A stretch of DNA of 64,000 nucleotides from Halomonas zincidurans B6 (GCF_000731955.1 NZ_JNCK01000001.1:558001-622000); one strand, 5' to 3'; shown: positions 24,573 through 34,437, numbered from the stretch's first letter. The notes: generated by a model from the sequence alone, not told the origin. Made by a program: numbers and translations.

Positions 24573-25438
24573 CAGCGCAACAGGCCGAGTTCCTCGCCGA
24601 CCTGCTCGATCGGCGCGTAATCGTCGTTGTCGGCGGGAATGAAGGCGTCGCGCGGGAAGCTTTCCAGCAGTTCGGGATCATTCATGCCGAGCAGCGCCTG
24701 GCGCACCCGGGCGGTGAAGCCGTCGCCGAAGCGCGCATCGACGTCGCCGCGGATCGTCCATTGATAATCGGGGTAGGCGGGGGTCTCCCAGATCACCTTG
24801 ACCTTGTCGGTGTCGACTCGGCCGTCTTCCACCGCGGCTTGCCAGACGGTGAAGTTGACCGCGCCGATGTCGTAGGTGCCGGATTCGACCAGCGCGATGG
24901 TCCGCGAATGATCGCCGGAGAAGCCGACCCGCGAGAAGAGTTCTTCCGGCGCCTGGTCGAACTGCCGGCGCAGGTAGAACTCGGGCATCAGCCGGCCCGA
25001 GGTCGAGGTCTTGGCGCCGAAGGTGAACGAGTGGCCCTCGATCGCCGCGGGTAGCCCGGCATCGCTCGCTTCGAGCCCGGTCGCGCTGTTGGCGATGAAA
25101 TAGCTGTGGAAGGCCGCGTCCTCGCTGCCCTGGGCGAGCACCTGCGAGCCGGGGACCAGGCGCCGGGCCTGGACGCCGGACAGTCCGCCGAACCAGGCCA
25201 GCTGGACCTGGTCGTTGCGAAACGCGCTGACCGCGGCGCTGTACGACTTGACCGGCACGTATTCGACCTCGACGCCGAGCTCGTCGGCGAGGTAGTCGGC
25301 GACCTTCTGGAAGCGCTCGACCAGCCGCGACTGGTCCTCGTCGGGGATCGCGGTGAAGCGAAAGGTCTCGGCGCTGGCCATGGGAACGCTCAGAAGGCTC
25401 AGACACAACAGCAGGGCGGTGGCGACTAGCCGGCGCAT
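24572..25438 (-). CDS. PhnD-like periplasmic binding protein (phosphonate/phosphite/selenate type)
   Basis: 288 residues with a Sec signal peptide (LVATALLLCLSLLSVPMASA). The mature part is a type 2 periplasmic binding protein of the PhnD family: FRFTAIPDEDQSRLVERF, then VKSYSAAVSAFRNDQVQLAW and the ligand-loop region TFGAKTSTSGRLMPEFYL. Some close family members are annotated as putative selenate-binding proteins; the ligand cannot be settled here. ATG at 25438 follows GAGGAG. It is the first gene of the transporter operon, 94 bp after hexR on the same strand. Confidence 0.85.
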   Translation of the reverse strand: MRRLVATALLLCLSLLSVPMASAETFRFTAIPDEDQSRLVERFQKVADYLADELGVEVEYVPVKSYSAAVSAFRNDQVQLAWFGGLSGVQARRLVPGSQVLAQGSEDAAFHSYFIANSATGLEASDAGLPAAIEGHSFTFGAKTSTSGRLMPEFYLRRQFDQAPEELFSRVGFSGDHSRTIALVESGTYDIGAVNFTVWQAAVEDGRVDTDKVKVIWETPAYPDYQWTIRGDVDARFGDGFTARVRQALLGMNDPELLESFPRDAFIPADNDDYAPIEQVGEELGLLR

Positions 25439-25532
25439 GAAAGCACTCCTCGCTTGTAAAAGGGGCTATTGTTGGGCCTCGGCGAGGCCCGGGCAAGTGC
25501 AGCCGGGTCAGGGCGCCGTCTGCGCTCGTCGT

Positions 25533-26393
25533 TCAGCCGTCGTTGGGCGGGAAACGGGTCGCCTGCAGGCTGTCCTTGATCTTCTTGAGGTGGGACTGGA
25601 AATCCTCGCCACGGCGCAGGGTGACGCCGGTGGCCAGCACGTCGATCAGCGCCAGATGAATCATCCGCGAGGTCATCGGCATGTAGATGTCGGTGTCCTC
25701 GGGGGCGATGACCTCGAGCGTCTCGGTGCATTCGCCGGCCAGCGGCGATTTCGGCGCGGTGATGCCGAGCACCACCGCGCCGTTCTCGCGGGCCAGCCGG
25801 GCGATCTCGACCAGCTCGCGAGTACGCCCGGTGTACGAGATGATCACGATCACGTCGCCGGTATGGCTGGCGGCGGCGACCATGCGCTGCATCAGCACGT
25901 CCTCGTGGACCATCACCGGCAGGTTGAAGCGGAAGAACTTGTGCTGGGCGTCCTGGGCGACCGGCCCCGAGGCGCCGAGGCCGAAGAAATGAATCTGCTT
26001 GGCCTGAATCAGATAGTCGACGGCGCGCTCGATGCGCCTGGCGTCGAGCGCCCGGCGAGCGTCGTCGAGCGCGGCGATGGTTGCGCCGAAGATCTTGTCG
26101 CCGTAGCGGGCGGCATCGTCGTCGTGCTCGACGCTGCGGCTGACGTAGGGCGTGCCCCCGGCTAGACTCTGGGCTAGCTTGATCTTGAAGTCCGGGTAGC
26201 CCTTGGCGTCGAAGTTGCGACAGAAGCGGTTGACGGTCGGTTCGCTGACCGAGGCGCTCTGGGCCAGCGTGGCGATGCTCAGCCCGGTGGCGGTCGCCGG
26301 ATCCTTGAGGATGACGTCGGCCACCTTGCGCTCCGAGCGATTGAGTTCGTCGAGGCGGGCGCGGATACGGTCGAGAAGATCGTGACTGGCCAT
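25533..26393 (-). CDS. hexR: HexR transcriptional regulator (RpiR family)
   Basis: 286 residues. The N-terminal RpiR helix-turn-helix (about 1-80) contains LSIATLAQSASVSEPTVNRF, and the SIS sugar-phosphate domain (about 120-270) contains IHFFGLGASGPVAQDAQHKF and VIIISYTGRTRELVEIARL. HexR senses KDPG and represses glucose-catabolic genes such as zwf and eda. It is transcribed divergently from zwf-pgl-eda across a region with a good HexR-type palindrome, the classic arrangement. Confidence 0.93.
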   Translation of the reverse strand: MASHDLLDRIRARLDELNRSERKVADVILKDPATATGLSIATLAQSASVSEPTVNRFCRNFDAKGYPDFKIKLAQSLAGGTPYVSRSVEHDDDAARYGDKIFGATIAALDDARRALDARRIERAVDYLIQAKQIHFFGLGASGPVAQDAQHKFFRFNLPVMVHEDVLMQRMVAAASHTGDVIVIISYTGRTRELVEIARLARENGAVVLGITAPKSPLAGECTETLEVIAPEDTDIYMPMTSRMIHLALIDVLATGVTLRRGEDFQSHLKKIKDSLQATRFPPNDG

Positions 26394-26422
26394 GCAGGGA
26401 AAGACTCCGATACTGTCATCGT

Positions 26423-26440
26423 GTAGTGATTTAACTACAT
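26423..26440. promoter_or_regulatory. HexR operator-like palindrome
   Basis: TGTAGT-GATTTA-ACTACA is an inverted repeat with perfect 6-bp arms lying 30-47 bp upstream of the hexR start. It fits the TGTA-(A/T-rich)-TACA form of HexR sites, so it likely mediates autoregulation and zwf control. Confidence 0.65.
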
Positions 26441-26522
26441 CGCTGGCGACATCCTAGCGTGGCGCCTACCGGGCCGCCAAGCGGCCCGATCTTCGGGGCA
26501 GCGGCAATCCAATAATATCTGG

Positions 26523-26536
26523 TGGTAAAATTACCA
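26523..26536. promoter_or_regulatory. Second palindrome in hexR-zwf intergenic region
   Basis: TGGTAA-AA-TTACCA is an inverted repeat with 6-bp arms in AT-rich surroundings, 73-86 bp upstream of the zwf ATG. It could be a second HexR site covering the zwf promoter. The arms are less canonical than at 26423. Confidence 0.4.
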
Positions 26537-26608
26537 ATATCAATTGCTGATCAGCCCAAAGATGACCTATTTTATGCGTAAGATAACCAGATTGAAGGGG
26601 TTCGAGGC

Positions 26609-28084
<1,476 letters not shown>

Positions 28085-28086
28085 CC

Positions 28087-28758
28087 ATGACTGCTAGCAC
28101 CCCCCGCGAGCAACTCGCCGCGCAACTCAGTGAAGCGGTCGCCAGCGCGCTGGCCGTGGATCTCGAAAACCACGAACGGGCCTTGCTGGTCGTCTCGGGC
28201 GGCTCGACGCCGGTGCCGTTCTTCAAGCGCCTGGCGAGCATCGAGCTGCCCTGGTCGCGGATCGACGTGACCCTGGCCGACGAGCGCTGGGTCGCCGAGG
28301 ATGCCGAGGACAGCAATGCCCGGCTGGTCCGCGAACACCTGCTGCAAGGGCCGGCCGCGGCGGCCCGTTTCTGCCCGTTGACCAGTGACGACTCGACCCC
28401 CGAGCTGGGTGTCGAGGCGGTGACCAAGCGAGTCACCGAGCTGCCCTGGCCGGCCAGCGTGGTGGTGCTGGGGATGGGCGGGGACGGCCATACCGCCTCG
28501 CTGTTTCCCGACAGCGGCGAGCTCGGCCTGGCGCTGACCACCGACGATCCGCTGGTCGCCACGCGTTCGCCCAGCGTGGTGCAGCCGCGAATCACCCTGA
28601 GTGCCGGGCGTCTACACCAGGCGCGTCGCCACGTCCTGCATGTCGTCGGCGACGACAAGCGCAGCGTGCTGGCGCATGCCATGGCCGGCGACGACGTTCG
28701 CGAGCTGCCCATTCGCGCCTTTCTGGCCTGCCCGCTGGCGGTCTACTGGGCGCCCTGA
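28087..28758 (+). CDS. pgl: 6-phosphogluconolactonase
   Basis: 223 residues from ATG at 28087, two bases after the zwf stop. Family motifs are VVSGGSTPVPFFKRL near the N-terminus, VTLADERWVAEDAEDSNARL, and the signature GMGGDGHTASLFPDSGEL. It hydrolyses 6-phosphogluconolactone to 6-phosphogluconate, the step after Zwf. The tight spacing indicates translational coupling within the operon. Confidence 0.95.
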   Translation: MTASTPREQLAAQLSEAVASALAVDLENHERALLVVSGGSTPVPFFKRLASIELPWSRIDVTLADERWVAEDAEDSNARLVREHLLQGPAAAARFCPLTSDDSTPELGVEAVTKRVTELPWPASVVVLGMGGDGHTASLFPDSGELGLALTTDDPLVATRSPSVVQPRITLSAGRLHQARRHVLHVVGDDKRSVLAHAMAGDDVRELPIRAFLACPLAVYWAP

Positions 28759-28780
28759 ACCGATCTTGCTGGAGCCTGAC

Positions 28781-29440
28781 ATGAGCAATGACAAGCAGTT
28801 GCCCTCGACCCGGACCACTGAACTCGACAGCATCTGCCAGAAGGCGTCGGTGATTCCGGTGCTGACCATCGAGCGTCTCGAGGACGCCGTGCCGCTGGGG
28901 CGCGCGCTGGTGGAAGGCGGTCTGCCGGTGCTCGAGATCACCCTGCGCACCGACTGCGCGCTGGAGGCCATCGTCCGCATGCGCGAGGCGCTGCCCGGCG
29001 CCAGCATCGGCGCCGGCACCGTGCTGACGCCGGCCCAGTACCGCCAGGCCGAACAGCTCGGCGTCGATTTCGTGGTCACGCCCGGTGCCACCGATGCACT
29101 CTACCGCTACGGCGTGAGCAGCCCGGTGCCGATGCTGCCGGGGGTGGCGACGATTTCCGAGCTGATGAACGGCTGGCAGTACGGCTACCGGCGCTTCAAG
29201 TTCTTCCCGGCCGAATCCAGCGGTGGGGCGGCGGCGATCAAGGCGTTCGGCGGCCCGATCCCCGAGGCGCGCTTTTGTCCCACCGGCGGCGTGACCCCGG
29301 AAAACGCCGACGACTATCTCAAGCTCGCCAATGTGATGTGCGTCGGTGGTTCCTGGGTAACTCCCAAGGAACTGATCGAGGCCGGCGATTGGGCCGGTAT
29401 CGAGGCGTTGGCCCGCGAGGCCGCCGAGCGCTTCAAGTAA
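28781..29440 (+). CDS. eda: KDPG aldolase (2-dehydro-3-deoxyphosphogluconate aldolase)
   Basis: 219 residues from ATG at 28781, behind TGGAGCC. The active-site Glu is in VLEITLRTDCAL and the Schiff-base Lys in YRRFKFFPAESSGG. GAGTVLTPAQ and FCPTGGVTPENADDY bind phosphate. It splits KDPG to pyruvate and glyceraldehyde 3-phosphate. The dehydratase gene edd is not in the window. A clear terminator follows, closing the operon. Confidence 0.96.
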   Translation: MSNDKQLPSTRTTELDSICQKASVIPVLTIERLEDAVPLGRALVEGGLPVLEITLRTDCALEAIVRMREALPGASIGAGTVLTPAQYRQAEQLGVDFVVTPGATDALYRYGVSSPVPMLPGVATISELMNGWQYGYRRFKFFPAESSGGAAAIKAFGGPIPEARFCPTGGVTPENADDYLKLANVMCVGGSWVTPKELIEAGDWAGIEALAREAAERFK

Positions 29441-29517
29441 ACCCGTCTAGTCTTTAACCCACCGCCTTTGCCGATGGCAGGCACGCTTCTCTCTCGACAG
29501 TCCGTGCTGTCGTTCGG

Positions 29518-29541
29518 CCCGCCGCCTGGCGGGTCTTTTTT
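29518..29541 (+). terminator. Rho-independent terminator of zwf-pgl-eda
   Basis: A perfect 6-bp stem CCCGCC/GGCGGG with a GCCT loop is followed by TCTTTTTT. It lies 78 bp after the eda stop. Confidence 0.85.
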
Positions 29542-29644
29542 GGGGTGCGTCCGGCGCGAGCCGCGGGTCGGGATTTTTAAGAGCGCGTCGGGCAAGGCAG
29601 AATGACCCAGCCTGTTTGGCACATCGACAATAGTGGGGTAGCGC

Positions 29645-30271
29645 ATGCAGGAGGAACATCGGACCGGTGACGCACGACTTTTCAGTCCCGCCGCGGCGCG
29701 TAACCGAGCGCCGATCCAGGACGTCCTGACGAAGGCGCTGGAGGGCTCCTCGCGAGTGCTCGAGATCGCCAGCGGCAGCGGCGAGCATGCCGTCCATTTC
29801 GCCGCGGCCCTGCCGAACGTGCATTGGCAGCCCAGCGATCCCGAGCCCCGGGCGCGGGCGTCGATCGCTGCCTGGCGCGACGCGGCGGCGCTCGACAACC
29901 TGGCGCCGCCGCTCGAGCTGAACGTGCTGGAGCGCCCTTGGGCCAAGCAGGAATTCGATGCGCTGGTGGCCATCAACATGCTGCACATCGCCCCCTGGGA
30001 GGCGAGCCTGGCACTGTTCGGCGAGGCCGGGGCCCGCCTGCCCGAGGGTGGGGTGCTGTTCCTCTACGGACCTTTTCTGCGCGATGGCGTACCGACCGCA
30101 CCCAGCAATGCCGCCTTCGACGCCGATCTGCGTCGCCGCGATCCGAGCTGGGGCATTCGTGCGCTGGAAGCGATTCGCACCTTGGCGCGGGCCAACGGGC
30201 TGGCGATCGAACGCATCGTCGAGATGCCGGCCAATAATCTCAGCGTGGTGCTGCGTCGTCGGGCAGCTTGA
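29645..30271 (+). CDS. DUF938 family SAM-dependent methyltransferase-like protein
   Basis: 208 residues. It begins with the DUF938 pattern LFSPAAARNRAPIQDVL and has an SAM-binding loop VLEIASGSGEHAVHFAAAL. Later segments MLHIAPWEASLALFGEA and YGPFLRDGVPTAPSNAAFDA match the family. The substrate is unknown. The last eight codons and the stop fall in the first copy of a 27-bp tandem repeat, so the C-terminus has been shaped by repeat expansion. Confidence 0.82.
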   Translation: MQEEHRTGDARLFSPAAARNRAPIQDVLTKALEGSSRVLEIASGSGEHAVHFAAALPNVHWQPSDPEPRARASIAAWRDAAALDNLAPPLELNVLERPWAKQEFDALVAINMLHIAPWEASLALFGEAGARLPEGGVLFLYGPFLRDGVPTAPSNAAFDADLRRRDPSWGIRALEAIRTLARANGLAIERIVEMPANNLSVVLRRRAA

Positions 30272-30380
30272 ACAGCGCTGCGTCGTCGGGCAGCTTGAAC
30301 AGCGCTGCGTCGTCGGGCAGCTTAAATGGCGCTGCGGCGTCGGGCAGCTTGAACAGCGCTGCGGCGTCGGGCAGCTTGAT
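30250..30380. repeat. 27-bp minisatellite, about five copies
   Basis: The unit GCTGCGTCGTCGGGCAGC plus TTGAACAGC is repeated at 30250, 30277, 30304, 30331 and 30358, the last copy partial. Copies 1-2 are identical; later ones carry a few substitutions (GTCG to GGCG, GAACA to AAATG). The first copy holds the methyltransferase's final codons and stop, so the array looks like expansion of the 3' end of that gene into the intergenic space. Confidence 0.9.
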
Positions 30381-30457
30381 AAATCCGCCGATGCCCCCAA
30401 GACTAGCTAAGCGGCCGCAACATGGCCGATTGCGCAACATCAATGGAGTGAGTGCCA

Positions 30458-30691
30458 ATGACCAGCAACGATCTGTCCGAGGATTTTCGCATGCCGGTGG
30501 CGTGCCCCAAGTGCGGTAGCCATCTGATGCGCGTCTCCGAGGTCCACAATCCGGACGACAAGGTATTCTGTGCCTCATGCAATACCTATATCTGCCTTTA
30601 TCATGAAGCGCAGAAGATCATGAAAAAGGGCCCGGGCAGCGAGAGCGAGGCGTTACTCGAGAAAGCGGTCAACGCTGATCATAAACACTGA
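30458..30691 (+). CDS. Small zinc-ribbon hypothetical protein
   Basis: 77 residues from ATG at 30458, with GGAGTG nine bases upstream. Two Cys pairs (VACPKCGSHLMRV and VFCASCNTYIC) form a probable zinc ribbon in residues 14-47, and the C-terminus is a charged helix (YHEAQKIMKKGPGSESEALL). Function unknown; such ribbons often bind nucleic acid or partner proteins. The stop codon runs directly into a 7-bp tandem repeat. Confidence 0.7.
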   Translation: MTSNDLSEDFRMPVACPKCGSHLMRVSEVHNPDDKVFCASCNTYICLYHEAQKIMKKGPGSESEALLEKAVNADHKH

Positions 30692-30749
30692 GCTACGAGC
30701 TACGAGCTACGAGCTACGAGCTACGAGCTACGAGCTACGAGCTACGAGC
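30691..30749. repeat. 7-bp tandem repeat (AGCTACG), eight copies
   Basis: Eight perfect heptamers AGCTACG start on the last base of the stop codon of the zinc-ribbon gene and end at 30746, followed by a partial AGC. The unit length (not a multiple of three) and perfection suggest replication slippage. The copies lie outside coding sequence, between convergent genes. Confidence 0.92.
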
Positions 30750-30803
30750 AAGTGCTCGAAGCCCGGAGCTTTTTATAGTTAGGCATGCACTCCATACTCG
30801 AAA

Positions 30804-32216
30804 TTATAAAAGTTCCTCGGCGGCCAGCGCCAGGCGCGAACGCTCGACGCTCTTGAGGGTGACGTGCCCGGCGTGCGGCCAGTCGCGAAAGCGTTCCACC
30901 AGCGCCGCCATGCCGCAGGTGTTGGCGGTGAGGTACGCGGTGTCGATCTGGCCGACGTTGCCCAGGCAGACGATCTTGGTGTTGCGCCCGGCCCGCGAGA
31001 CCAGCGCCTTGAGCTGCTTGGGGGTGAAGTTCTGGGCCTCGTCGATGATCAGGAAGGTGTCGTTGAGCGTGCGCCCGCGCATGAAGGTCGGCGAGCGTAT
31101 CTGTACCCGCGAGCCGATCAACTGGCGCGTGGCGCCCTCGCTCCAGCTCGAGGTGCCGTCCTTCTCGTCGCGCAGCAGGTTGTCCATGTTGTCGTGGAAG
31201 GCACCCATCCAGGGACCCATTTTCTCCTCCTCGGTGCCCGGCAGAAAGCCGATGTCCTCGCCCATCGGAATCGGCGCCCGGGTGAATACGATGCGTTCGA
31301 ACAGCTTGCTGTCCAGCGTCTGCTGGAAGGCTGCGGCCAGTGTCATATAGGTCTTGCCGGTACCGGCGTTGCCGGCAATGCTGACCAGGTCGATCTGGGG
31401 GTCCATCAGCAGGTTGAGAGTGAAGTTCTGGCGGCTGTCGTGGGCGTGGACGCCCCACACGCCGTCGTGATGGCGATAGTTGGTCAACAGTTGCAGGCAT
31501 GCCGAGCTGGGTGCCACTTCGCGGACGATGGCCTCGAAATCGGCGCCGTTGTCGCTGTCCGAGACCAGCATGCCGACATGCCAATCGGCGGGAATGGCAC
31601 CGCTGAGACGGTAGTAGATGTGATGGTCGATGCGCTCGACGGCGACCTCGACGTTCAGCGATTCCCACAAGCCCGCGCCGTCGCGTCCGGCCTGGGCGTA
31701 GACCTTGGCGCCTTCGATCATCGCGTCGCTGTCGCTGAACGCCCGATCGTTGAGATAGTCCTCGACCGGCACGTTCAGGGCCGAGGCCTTGACCCGCAGG
31801 TTGATGTCCTTGGTGACCAGGATCACCGAGGCGTCGGGGCGTTCGTCGCGCAACCGGCAGGTCTCCGCCAGGAGGCGGTTGTCGGGGCTTTCCTCGAGAT
31901 GATCGAGTGGCTTGAGGTCGCTGTAGCACAGAAAGCGCAGACGACCGCTGTGGCCGTAGGCGTCGGTCAGCGGAATGCCGCGGCGGATTTCGTCGAAGCT
32001 GACCTTGGCGGTGAGTTCGGAAAGCGTGCGGCTGATCTGGCGGGCGGTGCGGGCGATTTCGCGAATGCCGTTCTTGTGTTTGTCGAGTTCCTCGAGCACG
32101 GTCATCGGAATGACCACGTCGTGTTCCTCGAATTGGTAAAGCGCAGCGGGGTCGTGAATCAGGACGTTGGTGTCGAGTACGTAAAGGCGGGTCGCTTTCT
32201 TGTCGATCAGAACCAT
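30804..32216 (-). CDS. PhoH-family ATPase with N-terminal PIN domain
   Basis: 470 residues from ATG at 32216, with AGGAG nine bases upstream. Residues ~8-150 are a PIN ribonuclease-like domain (LYVLDTNVLIHDPAAL with the acidic first Asp, and later VILVTKDINLRVKA). Residues ~235-470 are a PhoH ATPase domain: Walker A SIAGNAGTGKTYMTLA and Walker B TFLIIDEAQNFTPKQ. PIN-PhoH proteins are RNA helicase/nuclease-like factors linked to RNA turnover and toxin-like activity. It is monocistronic. Confidence 0.92.
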   Translation of the reverse strand: MVLIDKKATRLYVLDTNVLIHDPAALYQFEEHDVVIPMTVLEELDKHKNGIREIARTARQISRTLSELTAKVSFDEIRRGIPLTDAYGHSGRLRFLCYSDLKPLDHLEESPDNRLLAETCRLRDERPDASVILVTKDINLRVKASALNVPVEDYLNDRAFSDSDAMIEGAKVYAQAGRDGAGLWESLNVEVAVERIDHHIYYRLSGAIPADWHVGMLVSDSDNGADFEAIVREVAPSSACLQLLTNYRHHDGVWGVHAHDSRQNFTLNLLMDPQIDLVSIAGNAGTGKTYMTLAAAFQQTLDSKLFERIVFTRAPIPMGEDIGFLPGTEEEKMGPWMGAFHDNMDNLLRDEKDGTSSWSEGATRQLIGSRVQIRSPTFMRGRTLNDTFLIIDEAQNFTPKQLKALVSRAGRNTKIVCLGNVGQIDTAYLTANTCGMAALVERFRDWPHAGHVTLKSVERSRLALAAEELL

Positions 32217-32485
32217 CGGCAAGCACTCCTCGAATTGACGGCAGGTACGACGCTGGCAGTGGTCAGTTACATGATTGTGACGACGGGCCAGGCGTGGCTA
32301 CATTCGGCATCACTTCCTGGGCGCTATGTCGGCGGACCTCCTGAAGACTGAATGGAAGAGTCGTTTCAAGATGAACCGGCTCGTCGAGGAATGCCAGCGC
32401 GGCGTTCCACGTTAATTCCGCTGAAGCTGAAAAAGCCGCGGCGCCACGAACGCCGCCGCCGACACATCGGCACAGGGCGAGTGGT

Positions 32486-32665
32486 TCAAGTCTTGATACC
32501 GCCCCAGCCGTGCTTGTGGCAGTCGCACTTGGGGTTCTGGCAGGGTCGGCGATCGTCATGCGCGGTCGCGCAGGCGGTGCAACAATAGTAGCGACCGTTG
32601 ACGGGAACCGCCGTGTCGGGAACCGGGCAGTCGCAATGGGGGCATTCGCAGATCCTGGCGGTCAT
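32486..32665 (-). CDS. Bacterial metallothionein (SmtA-like)
   Basis: 59 residues from ATG at 32665, behind a perfect AAGGAG. There are ten Cys in three groups (ICECPHCDC, YYCCTACATAH, PCQNPKCDCHKH) plus His ligands, matching the SmtA/BmtA fold with its central YYCC-ACA-H finger. It should bind Zn, Cd or Cu in the cytoplasm. It is divergent from the GGDEF relic. No SmtB-like regulator is nearby. Confidence 0.85.
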   Translation of the reverse strand: MTARICECPHCDCPVPDTAVPVNGRYYCCTACATAHDDRRPCQNPKCDCHKHGWGGIKT

Positions 32666-32826
32666 CTCTTTCTCCTTTGCTTGGCGAACGGTAAGTTCAG
32701 TGTAGCCACGCCGTTGCGGCATCCCAATGCAATGTGTCACGGACTATTCAGCCCCCCCTGTCGGCCCGATAATAAGACAATCATTACTTGTTCAGGAGTG
32801 CCCATGCCATCGTTAGCGACTCATTG

Positions 32827-33132
32827 ATGGAAGTGGATGACGCGCGTGAAGCCCCGCGTTTCGCCGCCAACCCGCTGGTCGTCGACGATCACTTCAAGCG
32901 CGTCAACGACACCTATGGCCATCTGGTCGGCGACGAGGTGATCCGCGCGCTGGCCAATCTGCTCAGGCGGCGATTGCGCGAGTCGGACCTGATCGGGCGC
33001 TACGGCGGCGAGGAATTCCTGCTGGTGCTCAACGACTGCGAAGCGCCCCAGGCCGTGCGCATCATCGACGAGCTGCGCGAAGCCTTCGCGCAGTTCAACT
33101 TCGGCAAGGCCGACCAGCGTCTCTATCGGTAG
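32827..33132 (+). pseudogene. GGDEF-domain (diguanylate cyclase) relic
   Basis: The frame carries the core of a GGDEF domain: DDHFKRVNDTYGHLVGDEVI and RYGGEEFLLVLNDC, followed by an abrupt jump from FAQFNF to GKADQRLYR and a stop. The residues normally between these (including the SIGVA strand) and everything N-terminal, such as a sensor domain, are missing. It is therefore both 5'-truncated and internally deleted and unlikely to make c-di-GMP. Confidence 0.75.
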
Positions 33133-33163
33133 TTGTCAAGGAATCTGTCGTGTCTGATGTTAT

Positions 33164-33310
33164 TCAGGCCACCTGTTTTTCCGGTTCGGCGACGGTGATC
33201 TGGAGCTCCCGCTCGGGGTTAAGCGACACGATGCCAATCGGCGTCCAGTTGCGGGTCTTGCCGCTCCAACGGTCGGGCCGGCCCACGTGCCACTGAGGTA
33301 ACGCATTTGC
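33164..33310 (-). pseudogene. Possible C-terminal remnant of an IS3-type transposase
   Basis: On the minus strand the frame reads PDRWSGKTRNWTPIGIVSLN then PERE, a pattern I associate with the tails of IS3-family integrase-type transposases (RW-x-TRNW ... LNPE). Nothing upstream in the frame looks like a catalytic DDE domain. This is a weak call. Confidence 0.3.
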
Positions 33311-33402
33311 GTTTCCGGCCATCGCTGTTAGGTTTAAAAAGACGGGTAAATTTACGCTATATGCCCTGAAAACAACCGTATCGGACAATCACGGGGGCTG
33401 AA

Positions 33403-34437
33403 ATGTGCAACAAGCTCGCTAAACGCATTCTGGCGGCAACTCTTGGCCTGGCGTTGACGACGTCCATGGCCTGGGCTCAATCCACTTCCTTCATCACCAT
33501 CGGCTCGGGATCGACGTCCGGGCTGTATTACCCGACCGCAGTCGGTATCGCCAACATCCTCAACAATGCCGATGTCGGGTTGCGTGCCAACGCGCGCTCC
33601 ACCGGCGCTTCGGTATTCAATGCCAATGCCATCGGCGAAGGCTCCATGCAGATGGGCATGATGCAGAACAATATCGCCTATTACGCCTATAACGGCACCG
33701 GCGTGGAAGCCTTCGAGAACAACCAGATCGAGAACCTGCGTGGCCTGGTGGGGCTGTACCCCGAGGCCATTCACATTCTGGCGCGGGCCGATGCCGGCAT
33801 CGAGAGCGTGGCCGACCTGGCCGGCAAGCGCGTCTACGTGGGCGATGTGGGCTCGGGTACCGAGCAGGACGCCAAGAACATCATGGGCGCCTTCGATTTG
33901 ACCTTCGATGACCTGCAGGCGACGGTGCGCGGCAGTTCGGGCAATGCCGTGGGGCTGCTGCGCGACGACCAGATCGCGGCGATGTTCTACACCGTCGGTC
34001 TGGGCTCGTCGGCCATCGTCGAGGCGGCGCAGACCGCGCCGATCACTGTGGTGTCGATTTCCGAGGAGGAGCTCGGCCAACTGCAGGAAGAATACGCCTT
34101 CTATACCCCATTCACGATACCCGGCGGTACCTACCCCGGTGTCGACGAGGACGTGCAGACAGTGACCCTGAAGGCCATGCTCGCCGCCTCGTCCGAGCTG
34201 TCCGAGGACGACGTCTATACCTTCATGAACACGATATTCAACGAGAAGCTGGAGGCCTTCTACAACGACGTTCAGAATCCCAACCTGGACAAGTATTTCA
34301 CCGTGAAAAGCGCGCTCGAAGGCATGTCCATCCCGTTGCATGCCGGTGCCGTGAAGTTCTTCGAGGAACAGGGCGTCGAGATTCCCAGCGAGCTGATGCC
34401 ACCCGAGTCGGATGGCGCTCAACCAGCATCCGAGTGA
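33403..34437 (+). CDS. TAXI-family TRAP transporter solute-binding protein
   Basis: 344 residues with a signal peptide (LAATLGLALTTSMAWAQS). The mature protein opens with FITIGSGSTSGLYYPTAVGI, the TAXI signature, and has NARSTGASVFNANAIGEG and VYVGDVGSGTEQDAKNIM further on. It is a periplasmic receptor delivering an organic acid or amino acid such as glutamate to the fused permease 90 bp downstream. ATG at 33403 follows a G-rich GGGGGC. Confidence 0.9.
   Translation: MCNKLAKRILAATLGLALTTSMAWAQSTSFITIGSGSTSGLYYPTAVGIANILNNADVGLRANARSTGASVFNANAIGEGSMQMGMMQNNIAYYAYNGTGVEAFENNQIENLRGLVGLYPEAIHILARADAGIESVADLAGKRVYVGDVGSGTEQDAKNIMGAFDLTFDDLQATVRGSSGNAVGLLRDDQIAAMFYTVGLGSSAIVEAAQTAPITVVSISEEELGQLQEEYAFYTPFTIPGGTYPGVDEDVQTVTLKAMLAASSELSEDDVYTFMNTIFNEKLEAFYNDVQNPNLDKYFTVKSALEGMSIPLHAGAVKFFEEQGVEIPSELMPPESDGAQPASE

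Noticed and set aside
30250..30749. Possible CRISPR array
   Set aside because: The repeats are direct head-to-tail tandem repeats of 27 and 7 bp without spacers, and there are no cas genes.
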